From the NCBI GenBank assembly GCA_002840095.1, contig PGZL01000013.1:106119-170118 (forward strand): a stretch of 64,000 nucleotides of DNA, given 5' to 3'. The stretch's first letter is position 1. Every line of letters starts with the position of its first letter. The notes below the pieces were generated by a model, which saw only the letters and a program-made list of their open reading frames with translations, made no database searches and was not told the origin of the DNA. The translations under genes were made by a program, and so were the position numbers. The DNA comes from Gammaproteobacteria bacterium HGW-Gammaproteobacteria-1 (GTDB lineage Bacteria > Pseudomonadota > Gammaproteobacteria > Thiohalomonadales > Thiohalomonadaceae). Below, one piece after another: positions 1 to 11,240 of this stretch.

Positions 1-403
1 GCTGGATGTTCTCGATCAGCGCCATGGCGATGGCGGCGTTGTCCGGCACCTCGCGGATCACCGCCGGGATTTCGTGCAGCCCGGCCATCTGCGAGGCGCG
101 CCAGCGGCGTTCGCCGGCGATGATTTCGTAGCGGTTGGGACCGATGGGGCGTACGACGATGGGCTGCACCACGCCCTGGGCGCGGATGGAATCGGCCAGC
201 TCTTCCAGGGTGTCCGGATGCATGTCGATGCGCGGCTGGTACTTGCCGCGCTGGATGATGTCCACCGGCAGGTTGCGCAGATCGCCGTCCTGGCCGTTGC
301 CGCCCGTTTCCGTCGCGACACCGCCGCCGGCCGCCGGCACCGCCGCGCTGCCCAGCAGCGCCTCCAGCCCGCGACCCAAACCACCCTTCTTCTTCACTGC
401 CAT
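1..403 (-). CDS. parB: ParB chromosome-partitioning protein, N-terminal part (runs off the window)
   Basis: Centromere-binding CTPase that loads at parS sites and spreads to segregate the origin. The minus-strand frame from ATG at 403 gives 134 codons. It opens with the lysine-rich KKKGGLGRGLEALLG motif that contacts ParA, followed by a low-complexity linker (residues ~20-40). The ParB/Srx core then follows, with QPRxDM around residue 58 and the CTP-binding GERRWRA box near residue 106, and the sequence reaches ALIENIQ at the window edge. The helix-turn-helix and dimer domains lie outside. The gene follows parA after a 143-bp gap that holds repeats, unlike the tight parAB spacing in many relatives. 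Its parS targets are at 35584 and 36208. Confidence 0.96.
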   Translation of the reverse strand, partial: MAVKKKGGLGRGLEALLGSAAVPAAGGGVATETGGNGQDGDLRNLPVDIIQRGKYQPRIDMHPDTLEELADSIRAQGVVQPIVVRPIGPNRYEIIAGERRWRASQMAGLHEIPAVIREVPDNAAIAMALIENIQ

Positions 404-420
404 TTTTCAGTTCCGAGTTC

Positions 421-441
421 GTAGGGTGCGCAATGCGCACC
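421..441. repeat. Dispersed palindromic repeat, GTAGGGTGCGCACC family (single copy)
   Basis: The 21-bp near-palindrome gtagggtgcgcaatgcgcacc lies just upstream of parB. The same core occurs as inverted pairs at 12715-12770, 41580-41650 and 49270-49338. Its position in four unrelated gaps points to a mobile or REP-like sequence rather than a gene-specific operator. Confidence 0.75.
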
Positions 442-458
442 TTAGAAAATTCCAACCA

Positions 459-541
459 CTGACAAGATGAACAAGATGTTTCAAGACTCACAAGATAAAA
501 ACATCTTGTTCATCTTGCGCAATCTTGTTCATCTTGTCAGA
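459..541. repeat. Dispersed repeat, CAAGATGAACAAGATG family (copy 1)
   Basis: An AT-rich inverted repeat in the parA-parB gap. CAAGATGAACAAGATG on the left faces CATCTTGTTCATCTTG, followed by a second right arm CAATCTTGTTCATCTTG. A closely similar element lies at 14684-14768 at the end of rnfG. It could form a stem in parAB mRNA, but there is no U tract to make it a classic terminator. Confidence 0.8.
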
Positions 542-546
542 AGCAA

Positions 547-1329
547 TCAGCCCGTCGCTGCCGGCTGTTCATCGCGGCGCAGGATTTCGCCCGCCAGGGC
601 CAGGTAGGCCACGGCGCCGCGCGAGGCGCGGTCGTGGGCCAGGGCCGGCAGGCCGTAGCTGGGCGCCTCGGCCAGACGGATGTTGCGCGGGATCGAGGTG
701 CGGTACACCTTGTTGCCGAAGTGCAGGATCAGCTGGCCGGAAACGTCGTTGGACAGGTTGCTGCGCGGGTCGAACATGGTGCGCAACAGGCCTTCCAGTT
801 GCAGCTGCGGATTCACCGTGCTGCGGATCTGCTCGATGGTGTTGAGCAGCGAGGACAGACCCTCCATGGCGTAGTACTCGCACTGCATGGGGATCATCAC
901 CGAGTCGGCGGCCACCAGCGCGTTCAGCGTCAGCATGTTGAGCGAGGGCGGGCAGTCCACCAGGATGAATTCGTAGCGCTCGCGCACCGGCGCCAGAGCC
1001 TCGCGCAGGCGGCGCTCGCGCTGCGGGCTGTTCATCAGTTCCACTTCGGCGGCGGTGAGATCGCCGTTGGTGGGCACCAGATCGTAGCCGGCCTGCTCGG
1101 CGCGCACGATCACCTGCTCCGCCGGCGCGTGGCCCAGCAGCATGTCGTAGCTGCTCTGCTCGAAGCTGCCCTTGTCGACACCGCTGCCGACGGTGGCGTT
1201 GCCCTGCGGGTCGAGATCGATGACCAGCACGCGTCGCTTGGTCGCCGCCAGGGAGGCGCCCAGGTTGATGCAGGTGGTGGTCTTGCCGACCCCGCCCTTC
1301 TGATTGGCTATGGCAATTATGCGGCCCAT
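547..1329 (-). CDS. parA: ParA/Soj chromosome-partitioning ATPase
   Basis: Deviant-Walker ATPase that forms a nucleoid-bound gradient and moves ParB-parS complexes. The 260-residue protein starts MGRIIAIANQKGGVGKTTT, with the deviant Walker A KGGVGKT at residues 11-17. It then has the DLDPQGNAT box (~39-47) and the Walker B region FILVDCPPSL (~120). Full length for chromosomal Soj-type ParA, with no N-terminal HTH extension (plasmid type Ia ParA has one). It starts at ATG 1329 after a purine-rich GGAGGGAG. It follows rsmG by 19 bp and is probably cotranscribed with mnmG-fadL-rsmG. Confidence 0.97.
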   Translation of the reverse strand: MGRIIAIANQKGGVGKTTTCINLGASLAATKRRVLVIDLDPQGNATVGSGVDKGSFEQSSYDMLLGHAPAEQVIVRAEQAGYDLVPTNGDLTAAEVELMNSPQRERRLREALAPVRERYEFILVDCPPSLNMLTLNALVAADSVMIPMQCEYYAMEGLSSLLNTIEQIRSTVNPQLQLEGLLRTMFDPRSNLSNDVSGQLILHFGNKVYRTSIPRNIRLAEAPSYGLPALAHDRASRGAVAYLALAGEILRRDEQPAATG

Positions 1330-1348
1330 CTCGTTTCTCCCTCCCGCC

Positions 1349-1993
1349 TCAGGCGGCGGGTGCGATACGCACCAGGTGACGTTGTGCTTCCAGTCCCGGC
1401 ACCGTCAGCGCGATGATCTCGCGCACCGCAAACCCCGGCGGCAACGCGTCCAGCTCGTCCTGCGGATACTCGCCCTTCATTGCCAGCAGCGACCCGCCGG
1501 GGGCAAGCAGGGGGGCGGTTCCCGCCGTCATGTCGGCCAGAGACGCGAAAGCCCGGGCGGTGACGGTGTCGAACAGCTGCCCGGGCCGATATTGTTCAAG
1601 GCGCGAATGTACCACAGAGAGCTTGGAAAGCCCCAACTCCCCCTTGGCCTGGAGCAGGAATCGGGTCTTCTTGCCGTTGGAATCGAGCAGGGTGAATTGC
1701 CGCTGCGGATCGGCGATGGCCAGGGGAATGCCGGGCAGGCCGGCGCCGCTGCCCACGTCCAGCACCTGGTTGCCGTGCAGGTGCGGCAGCACCGCCAGGG
1801 AGTCGAGCAGGTGCTTGGTCACCATCTCCAGGGGGTCGCGGATGGCGGTCAGGTTATAGGCCTTGTTCCATTTGACGAGGAGTGCGAGGTAAGCGAGCAG
1901 TTGCTCCTGCTGGGCGCCGTCCAGCGCCAGCCCCAGGGCGGCGATGCCGTCGGCCAGCCGTCGGTGCAGATCGGTGTTCGGGTAGGCCGTCAT
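1349..1993 (-). CDS. rsmG: 16S rRNA (guanine527-N7)-methyltransferase RsmG
   Basis: Cytosolic SAM-dependent methylase that makes m7G527 in the 530 loop of 16S rRNA. The 214-aa protein has the SAM-binding motif LDVGSGAGLPG at residues ~78-88 and the family motif KWNKAYNLTA at ~41-50. The length is normal. It sits between fadL and parA; elsewhere rsmG directly follows mnmG, so fadL is the odd one out. An 18-bp palindrome (2018-2035) lies just upstream. Confidence 0.96.
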   Translation of the reverse strand: MTAYPNTDLHRRLADGIAALGLALDGAQQEQLLAYLALLVKWNKAYNLTAIRDPLEMVTKHLLDSLAVLPHLHGNQVLDVGSGAGLPGIPLAIADPQRQFTLLDSNGKKTRFLLQAKGELGLSKLSVVHSRLEQYRPGQLFDTVTARAFASLADMTAGTAPLLAPGGSLLAMKGEYPQDELDALPPGFAVREIIALTVPGLEAQRHLVRIAPAA

Positions 1994-2017
1994 AAAGAAT
2001 CAGTCCGCGAATGCACG

Positions 2018-2035
2018 CCCATGTGCGCACATGGG
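2018..2035. repeat. 18-bp perfect palindrome upstream of rsmG
   Basis: CCCATGTGCGCACATGGG is a perfect palindrome in the 118-bp gap between fadL and rsmG. It is 25 bp upstream of the rsmG start and could be an operator or an mRNA stem. The rest of the gap holds a GC-poor stretch with two TTGGCGTT copies that resembles a dispersed repeat. No promoter was recognised. Confidence 0.5.
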
Positions 2036-2111
2036 TGTCCGCCTGGCGTGAACAGACGTCGGGTTACATTGGCGTTGATTGGCGTTCATTTGCGGATCCA
2101 TTTTTTTCATC

Positions 2112-3374
2112 TCAAAAGCGCCAGTTGGCCTGCACGCTGACGAAGCGGCCGTTCAGGCTGTATTCGCCGGTGAGGGTGTGGCCCAGGGCGTCGGTGCTGT
2201 CGATGGCGGCGTCGGCCACGTCCACATAGGCCAGCGCGGCGTCGATGGAGAAGGACGCGCCGGCTGCATAGTTGAGACCCAGGGCATACCAGCGGCGGTC
2301 GTTGTCGGGGCCGAGGGGCGAGCGGTGCGCCGCGTCGGGTACCGGCGACTCGTCATAGGCCACGCCGGCGCGCAGCAGCCAGCTTGGCGACAGGCGGTAG
2401 CTGGCACCCAGGGAGTAGAAGCCCACGTCATGCCAGTTGTAGACGGAGGTGCTGTCGGGCAGGCCGTTGGCGAAGTGCACGACCAGGTCCCGATGGCGGC
2501 TCCAGGCGGTCCAGGTGTAATCGGCCAGCAGGGTCAGGCGTTCGCCGGCGGCCCAGGCGGCGCTGAGGGAGAGGGATTCGGGCAGGTGGACGCGGGTGCT
2601 GCCGGCGCTGTCGGTGAACATCCCGGCCAGGGGCGCGGGCACGCCCTCGAAGTCGGAGGTGCCGTCGATGTTCTGGCGGGTATCGCTGTGGTAGGCCGCG
2701 CCCAGGCGCAGGCGCTCGGTGGGCGCATAGTGCAGGCCCAGGCTGTAACCCGTGTCCCAGCTGTCGCCGCTGAGGGTCTGGCTGCCGTCCATGGTGCCCG
2801 CCAGGGCCGGGTTGATCATGGCGCCGAAATCCACCGCCTGACTCAGCTCCGCCGTGAGGTACTGAAAATCCAGGCTGCCGCCGAGGGACAGGGCCGGGGT
2901 GAGCTGCCAGGACAGGGCCGGCGCGATGTTGAGGGTGGTCAGGTGGGACTTGATGGAGCGGTAGCGGCCGGGCCACTGGCTATCGTATTCCAGGCCCAGG
3001 GCGAAGGGGGCGTAGATGCCGAGGCCGAAACGGGTCCCGGGCGACAGTTCGGTGACGTAGTACAGGTTGGGGGCCAGCTTGGCGCGGCCGGCATCGCCCG
3101 GGTCGGCGCCGCCGGTGTTGGAGCCGCGGTCGGTATAGATCGCCTGGGGCGTGATGGAGTGCGCGCCCAGGCTCAGGGTCGAGCCGGACAGGTGCTGCAT
3201 GGCTGCCGGGTTGGTGTAGACCACGGAAGCGTCCTGCGTCTGCGCCGCCATGCCGGCAAAGGCGCTGCCCAGGCTGCTCACGCTCTTGTCGCTGACTGCA
3301 AAACCGGCGGCCCAGACGGTACTGCCGGCCGCCCACAGGATGATGGCGGCGCCCCCCTTGATGACGGTTCTCAT
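2112..3374 (-). CDS. FadL/OmpP1/TodX-family outer membrane channel
   Basis: A 14-strand outer-membrane barrel family that takes up long-chain fatty acids or aromatic hydrophobics. The 420-aa sequence begins with a signal peptide (hydrophobic ~5-20, cleavage probably after VWA-AG). It then has the family N-terminal plug pattern [18 protein letters not shown] and the conserved VYTNPAAM box (NPA motif, ~residue 53). It ends in the aromatic VQANWRF typical of Bam-recognised barrels. Its ATG overlaps the mnmG stop (ATGA), so it is translationally coupled to mnmG. The substrate cannot be told. Confidence 0.9.
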   Translation of the reverse strand: MRTVIKGGAAIILWAAGSTVWAAGFAVSDKSVSSLGSAFAGMAAQTQDASVVYTNPAAMQHLSGSTLSLGAHSITPQAIYTDRGSNTGGADPGDAGRAKLAPNLYYVTELSPGTRFGLGIYAPFALGLEYDSQWPGRYRSIKSHLTTLNIAPALSWQLTPALSLGGSLDFQYLTAELSQAVDFGAMINPALAGTMDGSQTLSGDSWDTGYSLGLHYAPTERLRLGAAYHSDTRQNIDGTSDFEGVPAPLAGMFTDSAGSTRVHLPESLSLSAAWAAGERLTLLADYTWTAWSRHRDLVVHFANGLPDSTSVYNWHDVGFYSLGASYRLSPSWLLRAGVAYDESPVPDAAHRSPLGPDNDRRWYALGLNYAAGASFSIDAALAYVDVADAAIDSTDALGHTLTGEYSLNGRFVSVQANWRF

Positions 3375-5260
3375 GCCGTTCTTCTCCCCAGTTCGCGTTT
3401 TTTTAGATGTATCAGCAACAGCGAGATCGCCGCCGGGGTCATGCCCGGGATACGCCCCGCCTGCCCCAGGGTATCGGGGCGCTGGCGCGACAGCTTGTCG
3501 CGCACCTCGGTGGAGAGCCCGCTGACCTCACGGTAGTCCAGGTCCTCCGGTAGCCGGGTGTCCTCGTGGCGGCGCTGGCGTTCGATTTCGGTCTGCTGGC
3601 GCTCGATGTAGCCGGCGTACTTGGCCTGGATCTCCACCTGTTCGGCCACCGCCGGGTCGGCCACGCCCTCGCCTGCCGCAACCAGGCTCATGAGTGAGTC
3701 ATAACTGACGTCCGGCCGGCGCAGCAGGTCGGCGAGGCGGTACTCGCGTCCCAGCGGCTGGCCGAGGACGCGGCCGGCCTCCTCGTCGGGCACGGTCTGG
3801 GGCCGCACCCAGGTGTCGTGCAGGCGCTGCTGTTCGCGTTGTATGGCCTCGCGCTTGGCCTCGAACGCCGCCCAGCGCGCGTCGTCCACCAGGCCCAGGT
3901 CGCGGCCGATGGCAGTGAGGCGCAGGTCGGCGTTGTCCTCGCGCAGCAGCAGGCGGTGCTCGGCGCGGGAGGTGAACATGCGGTAGGGCTCACTGGTGCC
4001 GCGGGTGATCAGGTCGTCCACCAGCACGCCCAGGTAGGCCTCGTCGCGGCGCGGCCACCAGCCCTCGCGGCCCAGGGCCCGGCGCCCGGCATTGAGGCCG
4101 GCGAGCAGGCCCTGGGCCGCCGCCTCCTCGTAGCCGGTGGTGCCGTTGATCTGGCCGGCGAAGTACAGACCGGGGATGTGCTTGGTCTCCAGGGTCGGAT
4201 GCAGATCGCGCGGGTCGAAGAAATCGTATTCGATGGCGTAGCCGGGGCGCACGATGTGGGCCTGTTCCAGGCCGCGGATGGAGCGCACCAGGGCGTATTG
4301 CACGTCGAAGGGCAGCGAGGTGGAGATGCCGTTGGGATACACCTCGTGGGTGGTCAGCCCTTCCGGTTCCAGGAAGATCTGGTGCTGATCCTTGTCGGCG
4401 AAGCGCACCACCTTGTCCTCGATGGACGGGCAGTAGCGCGGCCCGACGCCCTCGATGACGCCGGTATACATGGGCGAACGATCCAGGCCGCCGCGGATGA
4501 TCTCGTGGGTGCGCTCCGAGGTGTGGGTGATGTAGCAGGCGATCTGGCGCGGGTGTTCCTGTGCGCTACCGAGGAAGGAGAATACCGGTACCGGGTCGTC
4601 GCCCGGCTGCGCCTGCAGGACGGACCAGTCGATGCTGCGGCCGTCCAGGCGCGGCGGCGTGCCGGTCTTGAGCCGCGCCACGTTCACCGGCAGCTCGCGC
4701 AGGCGGCGCGACAGGGCATTGGCCGGCGGGTCGCCGGCGCGGCCGCCCTCGTAATTGGCCAGGCCGATGTGGATGCGCCCGGCGAGGAAGGTGCCGACGG
4801 TGAGCACGATGGCCGGGGCAGCGAAGCGCAACCCCATCTGGGTCACCACGCCGACGGCGCGATCACCCTCGATGATGAGGTCTTCCACCGCCTGCTGGAA
4901 CAGGGTGAGGTTGGGCTGGTTTTCCAGCGCGCCGCGCACCACGGCCTTGTACAGCTGGCGGTCGGCCTGGGCGCGGGTGGCGCGCACCGCCGGCCCCTTG
5001 CTGGCGTTGAGGATGCGGAACTGGATGCCGGCGCGGTCGATGGCGCGGGCCATCAGGCCGCCGAGGGCGTCGATCTCCTTGACCAGGTGGCCCTTGCCGA
5101 TGCCGCCGACGGCCGGGTTGCAGCTCATCTGGCCCAGGGTTTCGATGTTGTGGGTGAGCAGCAGGGTGCGGGCGCCCAGACGCGCGGCGGCCAGGGCCGC
5201 CTCGGTGCCGGCATGGCCGCCGCCCACCACGATCACGTCAAAGGATTGTTGGAACTGCAT
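3371..5260 (-). CDS. mnmG: tRNA uridine-5-carboxymethylaminomethyl synthesis enzyme MnmG (GidA)
   Basis: FAD enzyme that with MnmE installs the (carboxymethyl)aminomethyl group on U34 of several tRNAs. I start it at ATG 5260 (629 aa, [18 protein letters not shown]), because the in-frame GTG 18 bp upstream adds residues not seen in the family. The dinucleotide-binding GGGHAG is at 13-18. The family pattern [20 protein letters not shown] and the CPSIEDK signature are visible. The partner gene mnmE is at 28.5 kb. First gene of the mnmG-fadL-rsmG-parAB cluster. Confidence 0.97.
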   Translation of the reverse strand: MQFQQSFDVIVVGGGHAGTEAALAAARLGARTLLLTHNIETLGQMSCNPAVGGIGKGHLVKEIDALGGLMARAIDRAGIQFRILNASKGPAVRATRAQADRQLYKAVVRGALENQPNLTLFQQAVEDLIIEGDRAVGVVTQMGLRFAAPAIVLTVGTFLAGRIHIGLANYEGGRAGDPPANALSRRLRELPVNVARLKTGTPPRLDGRSIDWSVLQAQPGDDPVPVFSFLGSAQEHPRQIACYITHTSERTHEIIRGGLDRSPMYTGVIEGVGPRYCPSIEDKVVRFADKDQHQIFLEPEGLTTHEVYPNGISTSLPFDVQYALVRSIRGLEQAHIVRPGYAIEYDFFDPRDLHPTLETKHIPGLYFAGQINGTTGYEEAAAQGLLAGLNAGRRALGREGWWPRRDEAYLGVLVDDLITRGTSEPYRMFTSRAEHRLLLREDNADLRLTAIGRDLGLVDDARWAAFEAKREAIQREQQRLHDTWVRPQTVPDEEAGRVLGQPLGREYRLADLLRRPDVSYDSLMSLVAAGEGVADPAVAEQVEIQAKYAGYIERQQTEIERQRRHEDTRLPEDLDYREVSGLSTEVRDKLSRQRPDTLGQAGRIPGMTPAAISLLLIHLKKRELGRRTA

Positions 5261-5334
5261 GGCCGACCGCCTCACCACCGGGCCGGGTATTTTACGCGGA
5301 AGCCGTCACCGATCCAACGGAACCGCTGCGGGCG

Positions 5335-5742
5335 TCACGGCCGGGCGAAGAAATCCCCGCAGCGGATCAATTCCAGACCGTCGACGGGCCGGTTGTAGAC
5401 GTATACCCATGCCGGGACGTCGCGCCCGTCGTGCAGGCGGACCGTGTGCACCTGGCGCAGGTATTCAGTGGGCGCGGCAAAACCCGGTCCGCAGGCCTCG
5501 TAGCGATCCAGTTCCGCCAGGGCGAAGGGCGGACGGTGCAGACGGTAGACCTCGCCGTGTACCCGATCGTCCGGGGCGGCGGAGGGCACCAGGCCGGGAT
5601 AGAAATCCACCCGGTACAGCAGGCCGCAGCAGGTGGCCGCACCGACGAAGTCCGCCTCGCGGGCGAGAAAGTCGTGCATGGGGTTGGCGCCGCCCTTGCG
5701 CAGGGTGCCATAGACGAACAGTTCTTGCGGTTCCGGGTTCAC
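5335..5742 (-). CDS. Gamma-glutamylcyclotransferase (AIG2/GGCT-like) family protein
   Basis: A 135-aa AIG2-like protein starting at GTG 5742. It has the family signature FVYGTLRKGG at residues ~8-17 that binds the gamma-glutamyl group, plus DRYEACG with the likely catalytic acid near residue 80 and a terminal VYVYNRP strand. The family cyclises gamma-glutamyl amines or dipeptides to 5-oxoproline; the substrate here is unknown. It begins 6 bp after the hemerythrin stop, so the two are probably one transcript. Confidence 0.85.
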   Translation of the reverse strand: MNPEPQELFVYGTLRKGGANPMHDFLAREADFVGAATCCGLLYRVDFYPGLVPSAAPDDRVHGEVYRLHRPPFALAELDRYEACGPGFAAPTEYLRQVHTVRLHDGRDVPAWVYVYNRPVDGLELIRCGDFFARP

Positions 5743-5748
5743 GGTCTG

Positions 5749-6162
5749 TTATCGGGCTGCATTCACAACCTGATTTTCGTGCAGCGCCAGATGCGCCGCC
5801 AGTGCACTGTCCATGGTGGCGGCGTGCACGGCGAACCAGGCGGGGAGATGTTCGGTGACGTAATTGTGCGCCAGGGTGATCCTCCCCTGCACCGCGCGCT
5901 GTCCCAGGGCGCGCAGATCGCCGAGCATGCGCCGGTGCTCGGCGCGGTGTTCCTCGAGGGAGGGAAATGCCGTGTCCGCCATCAATGCCTCTTCGGCGCC
6001 GAAGTGATCGCCGGTGTGATCGAGCAGGGCCAGAAACAGCGCCTGGAATTCGCGGCCCTCGGCCACGGCCAGGCTGTTGACCAGCGCGGCAAACTCGGCA
6101 TGGGTATTGTCCATGCCGGGGTTACCGAGGAGATAGTTTGCGGGCCAGGGGATTAGGGGCAT
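5749..6162 (-). CDS. Bacteriohemerythrin-type O2-binding protein
   Basis: A 137-aa single-domain hemerythrin, a four-helix bundle with a non-haem di-iron O2 site. The iron ligands are visible in order: H near residue 21 (MDNTHAEF), HTGDHFGAEE near 49-57, HRAEHRRM around 72-77 and the closing HAATMDSAL near 112. Such proteins carry, buffer or sense O2. Its position between nifLA and an amino-acid enzyme would suit O2 protection of nitrogenase, but that is inference. No Shine-Dalgarno precedes ATG 6162, because the heptamer repeat array comes to within 8 bp of the start. Confidence 0.9.
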   Translation of the reverse strand: MPLIPWPANYLLGNPGMDNTHAEFAALVNSLAVAEGREFQALFLALLDHTGDHFGAEEALMADTAFPSLEEHRAEHRRMLGDLRALGQRAVQGRITLAHNYVTEHLPAWFAVHAATMDSALAAHLALHENQVVNAAR

Positions 6163-6169
6163 TTTTTCA

Positions 6170-6298
6170 AAGGTTCAAGGTTCAAGGTTCAAGGTTCAAG
6201 GTTCAAGGTTCAAGGTTCAAGGTTCAAGGTTCAAGGTTCAAGGTTCAAGGTTCAAGGTTCAAGGTTCATCAAGGTTCAAGGTTCAAGGTTCAAGGTTC
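6170..6298. repeat. Tandem heptamer array (AAGGTTC), 14 + 4 copies
   Basis: Fourteen perfect head-to-tail copies of AAGGTTC (6170-6267), a 3-base interruption (atc), then four more copies (6271-6298). The array fills the gap between nifA and the hemerythrin gene. Downstream, 6334-6346 contains the opposite-strand version (gttgaaccttgaac), which can pair with the array. The period of 7 and strict identity indicate slippage-driven growth. Confidence 0.97.
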
Positions 6299-6352
6299 AG
6301 CAAAAGGGTGACCGGGATTCTTTCAACGTTCAACGTTGAACCTTGAACATCT

Positions 6353-9561
<3,209 letters not shown>

Positions 9562-9565
9562 TCAA

Positions 9566-9581
9566 TGCAGGATGCGTGCCC
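9566..9581 (-). promoter_or_regulatory. Sigma54-like -24/-12 promoter for nifLA
   Basis: Read on the minus strand: GGGCACGCATCCTGCA, against the consensus TGGCACGNNNNTTGCW. The invariant GG and GC keep the right 10-bp separation and only two positions differ. Transcription would begin near 9556, about 16-25 bases before the two candidate nifL starts. Confidence 0.65.
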
Positions 9582-9637
9582 GAAGAGGGATATGGGGCTC
9601 AGGGTACGAACGGCGTCCCTGCGTACGGCGTTTGTTT

Positions 9638-9653
9638 TGTTGTATGTCCGACA
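9638..9653 (+). promoter_or_regulatory. NifA upstream activator sequence (TGT-N10-ACA)
   Basis: TGTTGTATGTCCGACA is an exact TGT-N10-ACA NifA site, extended to TTTGT...ACAAA at its ends. Its centre is about 160 bp upstream of the inferred rnfA transcription start (sigma54 element at 9781-9796), within reach of a DNA-looping activator. Confidence 0.8.
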
Positions 9654-9701
9654 AACGCTTGTAGCATCACGGGCCGGTACGACAAAAATTCGCGGCATTC
9701 C

Positions 9702-9718
9702 TGCACCACAACCGTGCA
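9702..9718. promoter_or_regulatory. NtrC-like binding site in the nifL-rnfA gap
   Basis: TGCACCACAACCGTGCA fits the NtrC dyad TGCACC-N5-GGTGCA at 11 of 12 specified bases. It lies ~150 bp upstream of the inferred nifL start site, comparable to the upstream NtrC sites known for Klebsiella nifLA. Additional CGGTGCA half-sites follow at about 9733 and 9756. Confidence 0.55.
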
Positions 9719-9780
9719 AGCCCACGACAAAACGGTGCAAACACTGGGGTTATCGCGGTGCATGGCCGCCTCCCGCACCG

Positions 9781-9796
9781 TGGCACGGTTGATGCA
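9781..9796 (+). promoter_or_regulatory. Sigma54 (-24/-12) promoter of the rnf operon
   Basis: TGGCACGGTTGATGCA matches TGGCACGNNNNTTGCW in all but one position, with exact spacing. It lies 32 bp before the rnfA start. With the NifA site at 9638 it makes rnf a NifA target. Confidence 0.85.
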
Positions 9797-9828
9797 AAAA
9801 CCACTTCATAGATGAAGAGGTGTGCAAC

Positions 9829-10410
9829 GTGACCGAATATCTCCTGCTCCTGCTCGGCACCGCCCTGGTGAACAACGTGGTCCTGGTGAAATTCCTCGGC
9901 CTGTGTCCGTTCATGGGTGTCTCCAGCAAGGTGGACTCCGCCCTCGGCATGGGGCTGGCCACCACCTTCGTGCTTACCCTTGCCGCCTTCGCCGGCTGGG
10001 TATTGGAGCACTTCGTGCTGCAACCGCTGGGCATCGGCTTCCTGCGCATCCTCGCCTTCATCCTGGTCATCGCCGCGGTGGTGCAGTTCACCGAAATGGT
10101 GGTGCGCAAGACCAGCCCGGCCCTGTACCAGACCCTGGGCATCTTTCTGCCGCTGATCACCACCAACTGCGCCGTGCTCGGCGTGGCCCTGCTCAACGTG
10201 CAGGAGAACAACGGCTTCGTGCACAGCCTGCTCTACGGCTTCGGCTCCGCCCTCGGCTTCACCCTGGTGATGGTGCTGTTCGCCGGCATGCGCGAGCGGC
10301 TGGCGCTGGCCGCGGTGCCGGCGCTGTTCAAGGGTGCGCCCATCGGCTTCATCGTCGCCGGCCTGCTGTCGCTGGCGTTCATGGGCTTTGCGGGGCTGCC
10401 GGTGAAATAG
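9829..10410 (+). CDS. rnfA: RnfA, membrane subunit of the ion-translocating ferredoxin:NAD oxidoreductase
   Basis: Integral inner-membrane protein (six predicted helices) of the Rnf complex, which couples NADH-ferredoxin/flavodoxin electron transfer to an ion gradient. I choose GTG 9829, giving [19 protein letters not shown], the family's usual start, with GAAGAGG 8 bp before it; a GTG at 9820 would overlap that ribosome site. The protein is 193 aa. The conserved [13 protein letters not shown] and [12 protein letters not shown] segments, each with the paired-membrane-Cys position, are present. First gene of the NifA/sigma54 operon. Confidence 0.96.
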   Translation: MTEYLLLLLGTALVNNVVLVKFLGLCPFMGVSSKVDSALGMGLATTFVLTLAAFAGWVLEHFVLQPLGIGFLRILAFILVIAAVVQFTEMVVRKTSPALYQTLGIFLPLITTNCAVLGVALLNVQENNGFVHSLLYGFGSALGFTLVMVLFAGMRERLALAAVPALFKGAPIGFIVAGLLSLAFMGFAGLPVK

Positions 10411-10477
10411 AGCCGGTTTCAGGGCACGCCCGTAGATGCAACCGAATGTTGTGCGAGACATATAGAGGTAACCGACC

Positions 10478-11011
10478 ATGTTCGCTGCGATCTTGAGTCT
10501 GACCGTGCTGGGCCTTGCGCTGGGCTGGCTGCTCGGTCTCGCCGCGCGCCGCTTCAAGGTGGAGGTGGATCCGCGCGTGGCGCAGGTGGAGGCCCTGATG
10601 CCCGGTTCGCAGTGCGGCCAGTGCGGCTTCCCCGGCTGCTCGCCTGCTGCATTGGCCGTGGTCAACGGCGAGGCGCCGCTGACCCTGTGCCCGCCCGGCG
10701 GCAAGGCGCTGGTGGAATCGCTGGCCGCCACCCTCGGCGTGAGCGTGGACACCTCGGGCATGCAGGACGGCGGCCCGCAACTGGCGCGCGTCGACGAAAC
10801 CATCTGCATCGGCTGCATCAAATGCCTGCGCACCTGCCCCACCGACGCCATCGTCGGCGCGCCGAAACAGATCCACGTGGTGATGGAGCGCGCCTGCACC
10901 GGCTGCGGCGCCTGCATCGAGATCTGCCCCACCGGCGCGCTGGCCCTGGTGGAGGAAGCACCCACCCTGCGCACCTGGCGCTGGGCCAAACCCGAGCTGG
11001 TGGCGGCATGA
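10478..11011 (+). CDS. rnfB: RnfB, iron-sulfur subunit of the Rnf complex
   Basis: A 177-aa membrane-anchored ferredoxin-like subunit that takes part in electron entry. It has an N-terminal transmembrane helix (~3-22), then the RnfB-specific cluster motif with cysteines in QCGQCGFPGC (~46-55) and LCPPGG. Two [4Fe-4S] ferredoxin motifs follow, CIGCIKCLRTCP (~109-120) and CTGCGACIEICP (~139-150). The length is typical of proteobacterial RnfB. It follows rnfA by 67 bp. A 229-bp repeat-filled gap separates it from rnfC. Confidence 0.96.
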   Translation: MFAAILSLTVLGLALGWLLGLAARRFKVEVDPRVAQVEALMPGSQCGQCGFPGCSPAALAVVNGEAPLTLCPPGGKALVESLAATLGVSVDTSGMQDGGPQLARVDETICIGCIKCLRTCPTDAIVGAPKQIHVVMERACTGCGACIEICPTGALALVEEAPTLRTWRWAKPELVAA

Positions 11012-11029
11012 CAAGCGTGAAAACCATTT

Positions 11030-11210
11030 GTCGCAGAGACACGGAGGCGCGGAGAAAATCCGTGTCTTTTTTCACCCCCGCCGCGCGCTATGGCTGGCGT
11101 ATGGGCGCCGATGCGGATCCACTACCGGTTTGCCCTCATACCCTCCGCGTCTCTGCGTCTGGGAAATACGTTCTAGACATTTCCAACCGACTACATCCAT
11201 GTAGTCGTCC
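11030..11210. repeat. Composite repeat, GCAGAGAC...CTCCGCGTCTCTGCG plus CATCCATGTAG module (copy 1)
   Basis: The gap between rnfB and rnfC holds cgcagagacacggaggcgcgg facing ccctccgcgtctctgcgtctg. They are followed by a second module, GGGAAATACGTTCTAGACAT then TTTCCAACCGACTACATCCA. The same two modules occur in reverse order and orientation at 13898-14030. No ORF here looks like a gene. Confidence 0.8.
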
Positions 11211-11240
11211 GCGGCGGTTTTCATTTGTGGAGAACCGGAC

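Noticed and set aside
6170..6298. Possible CRISPR array
   Set aside because: Units of 7 bp are contiguous with no unique spacers and no cas genes nearby; it is a simple tandem repeat.
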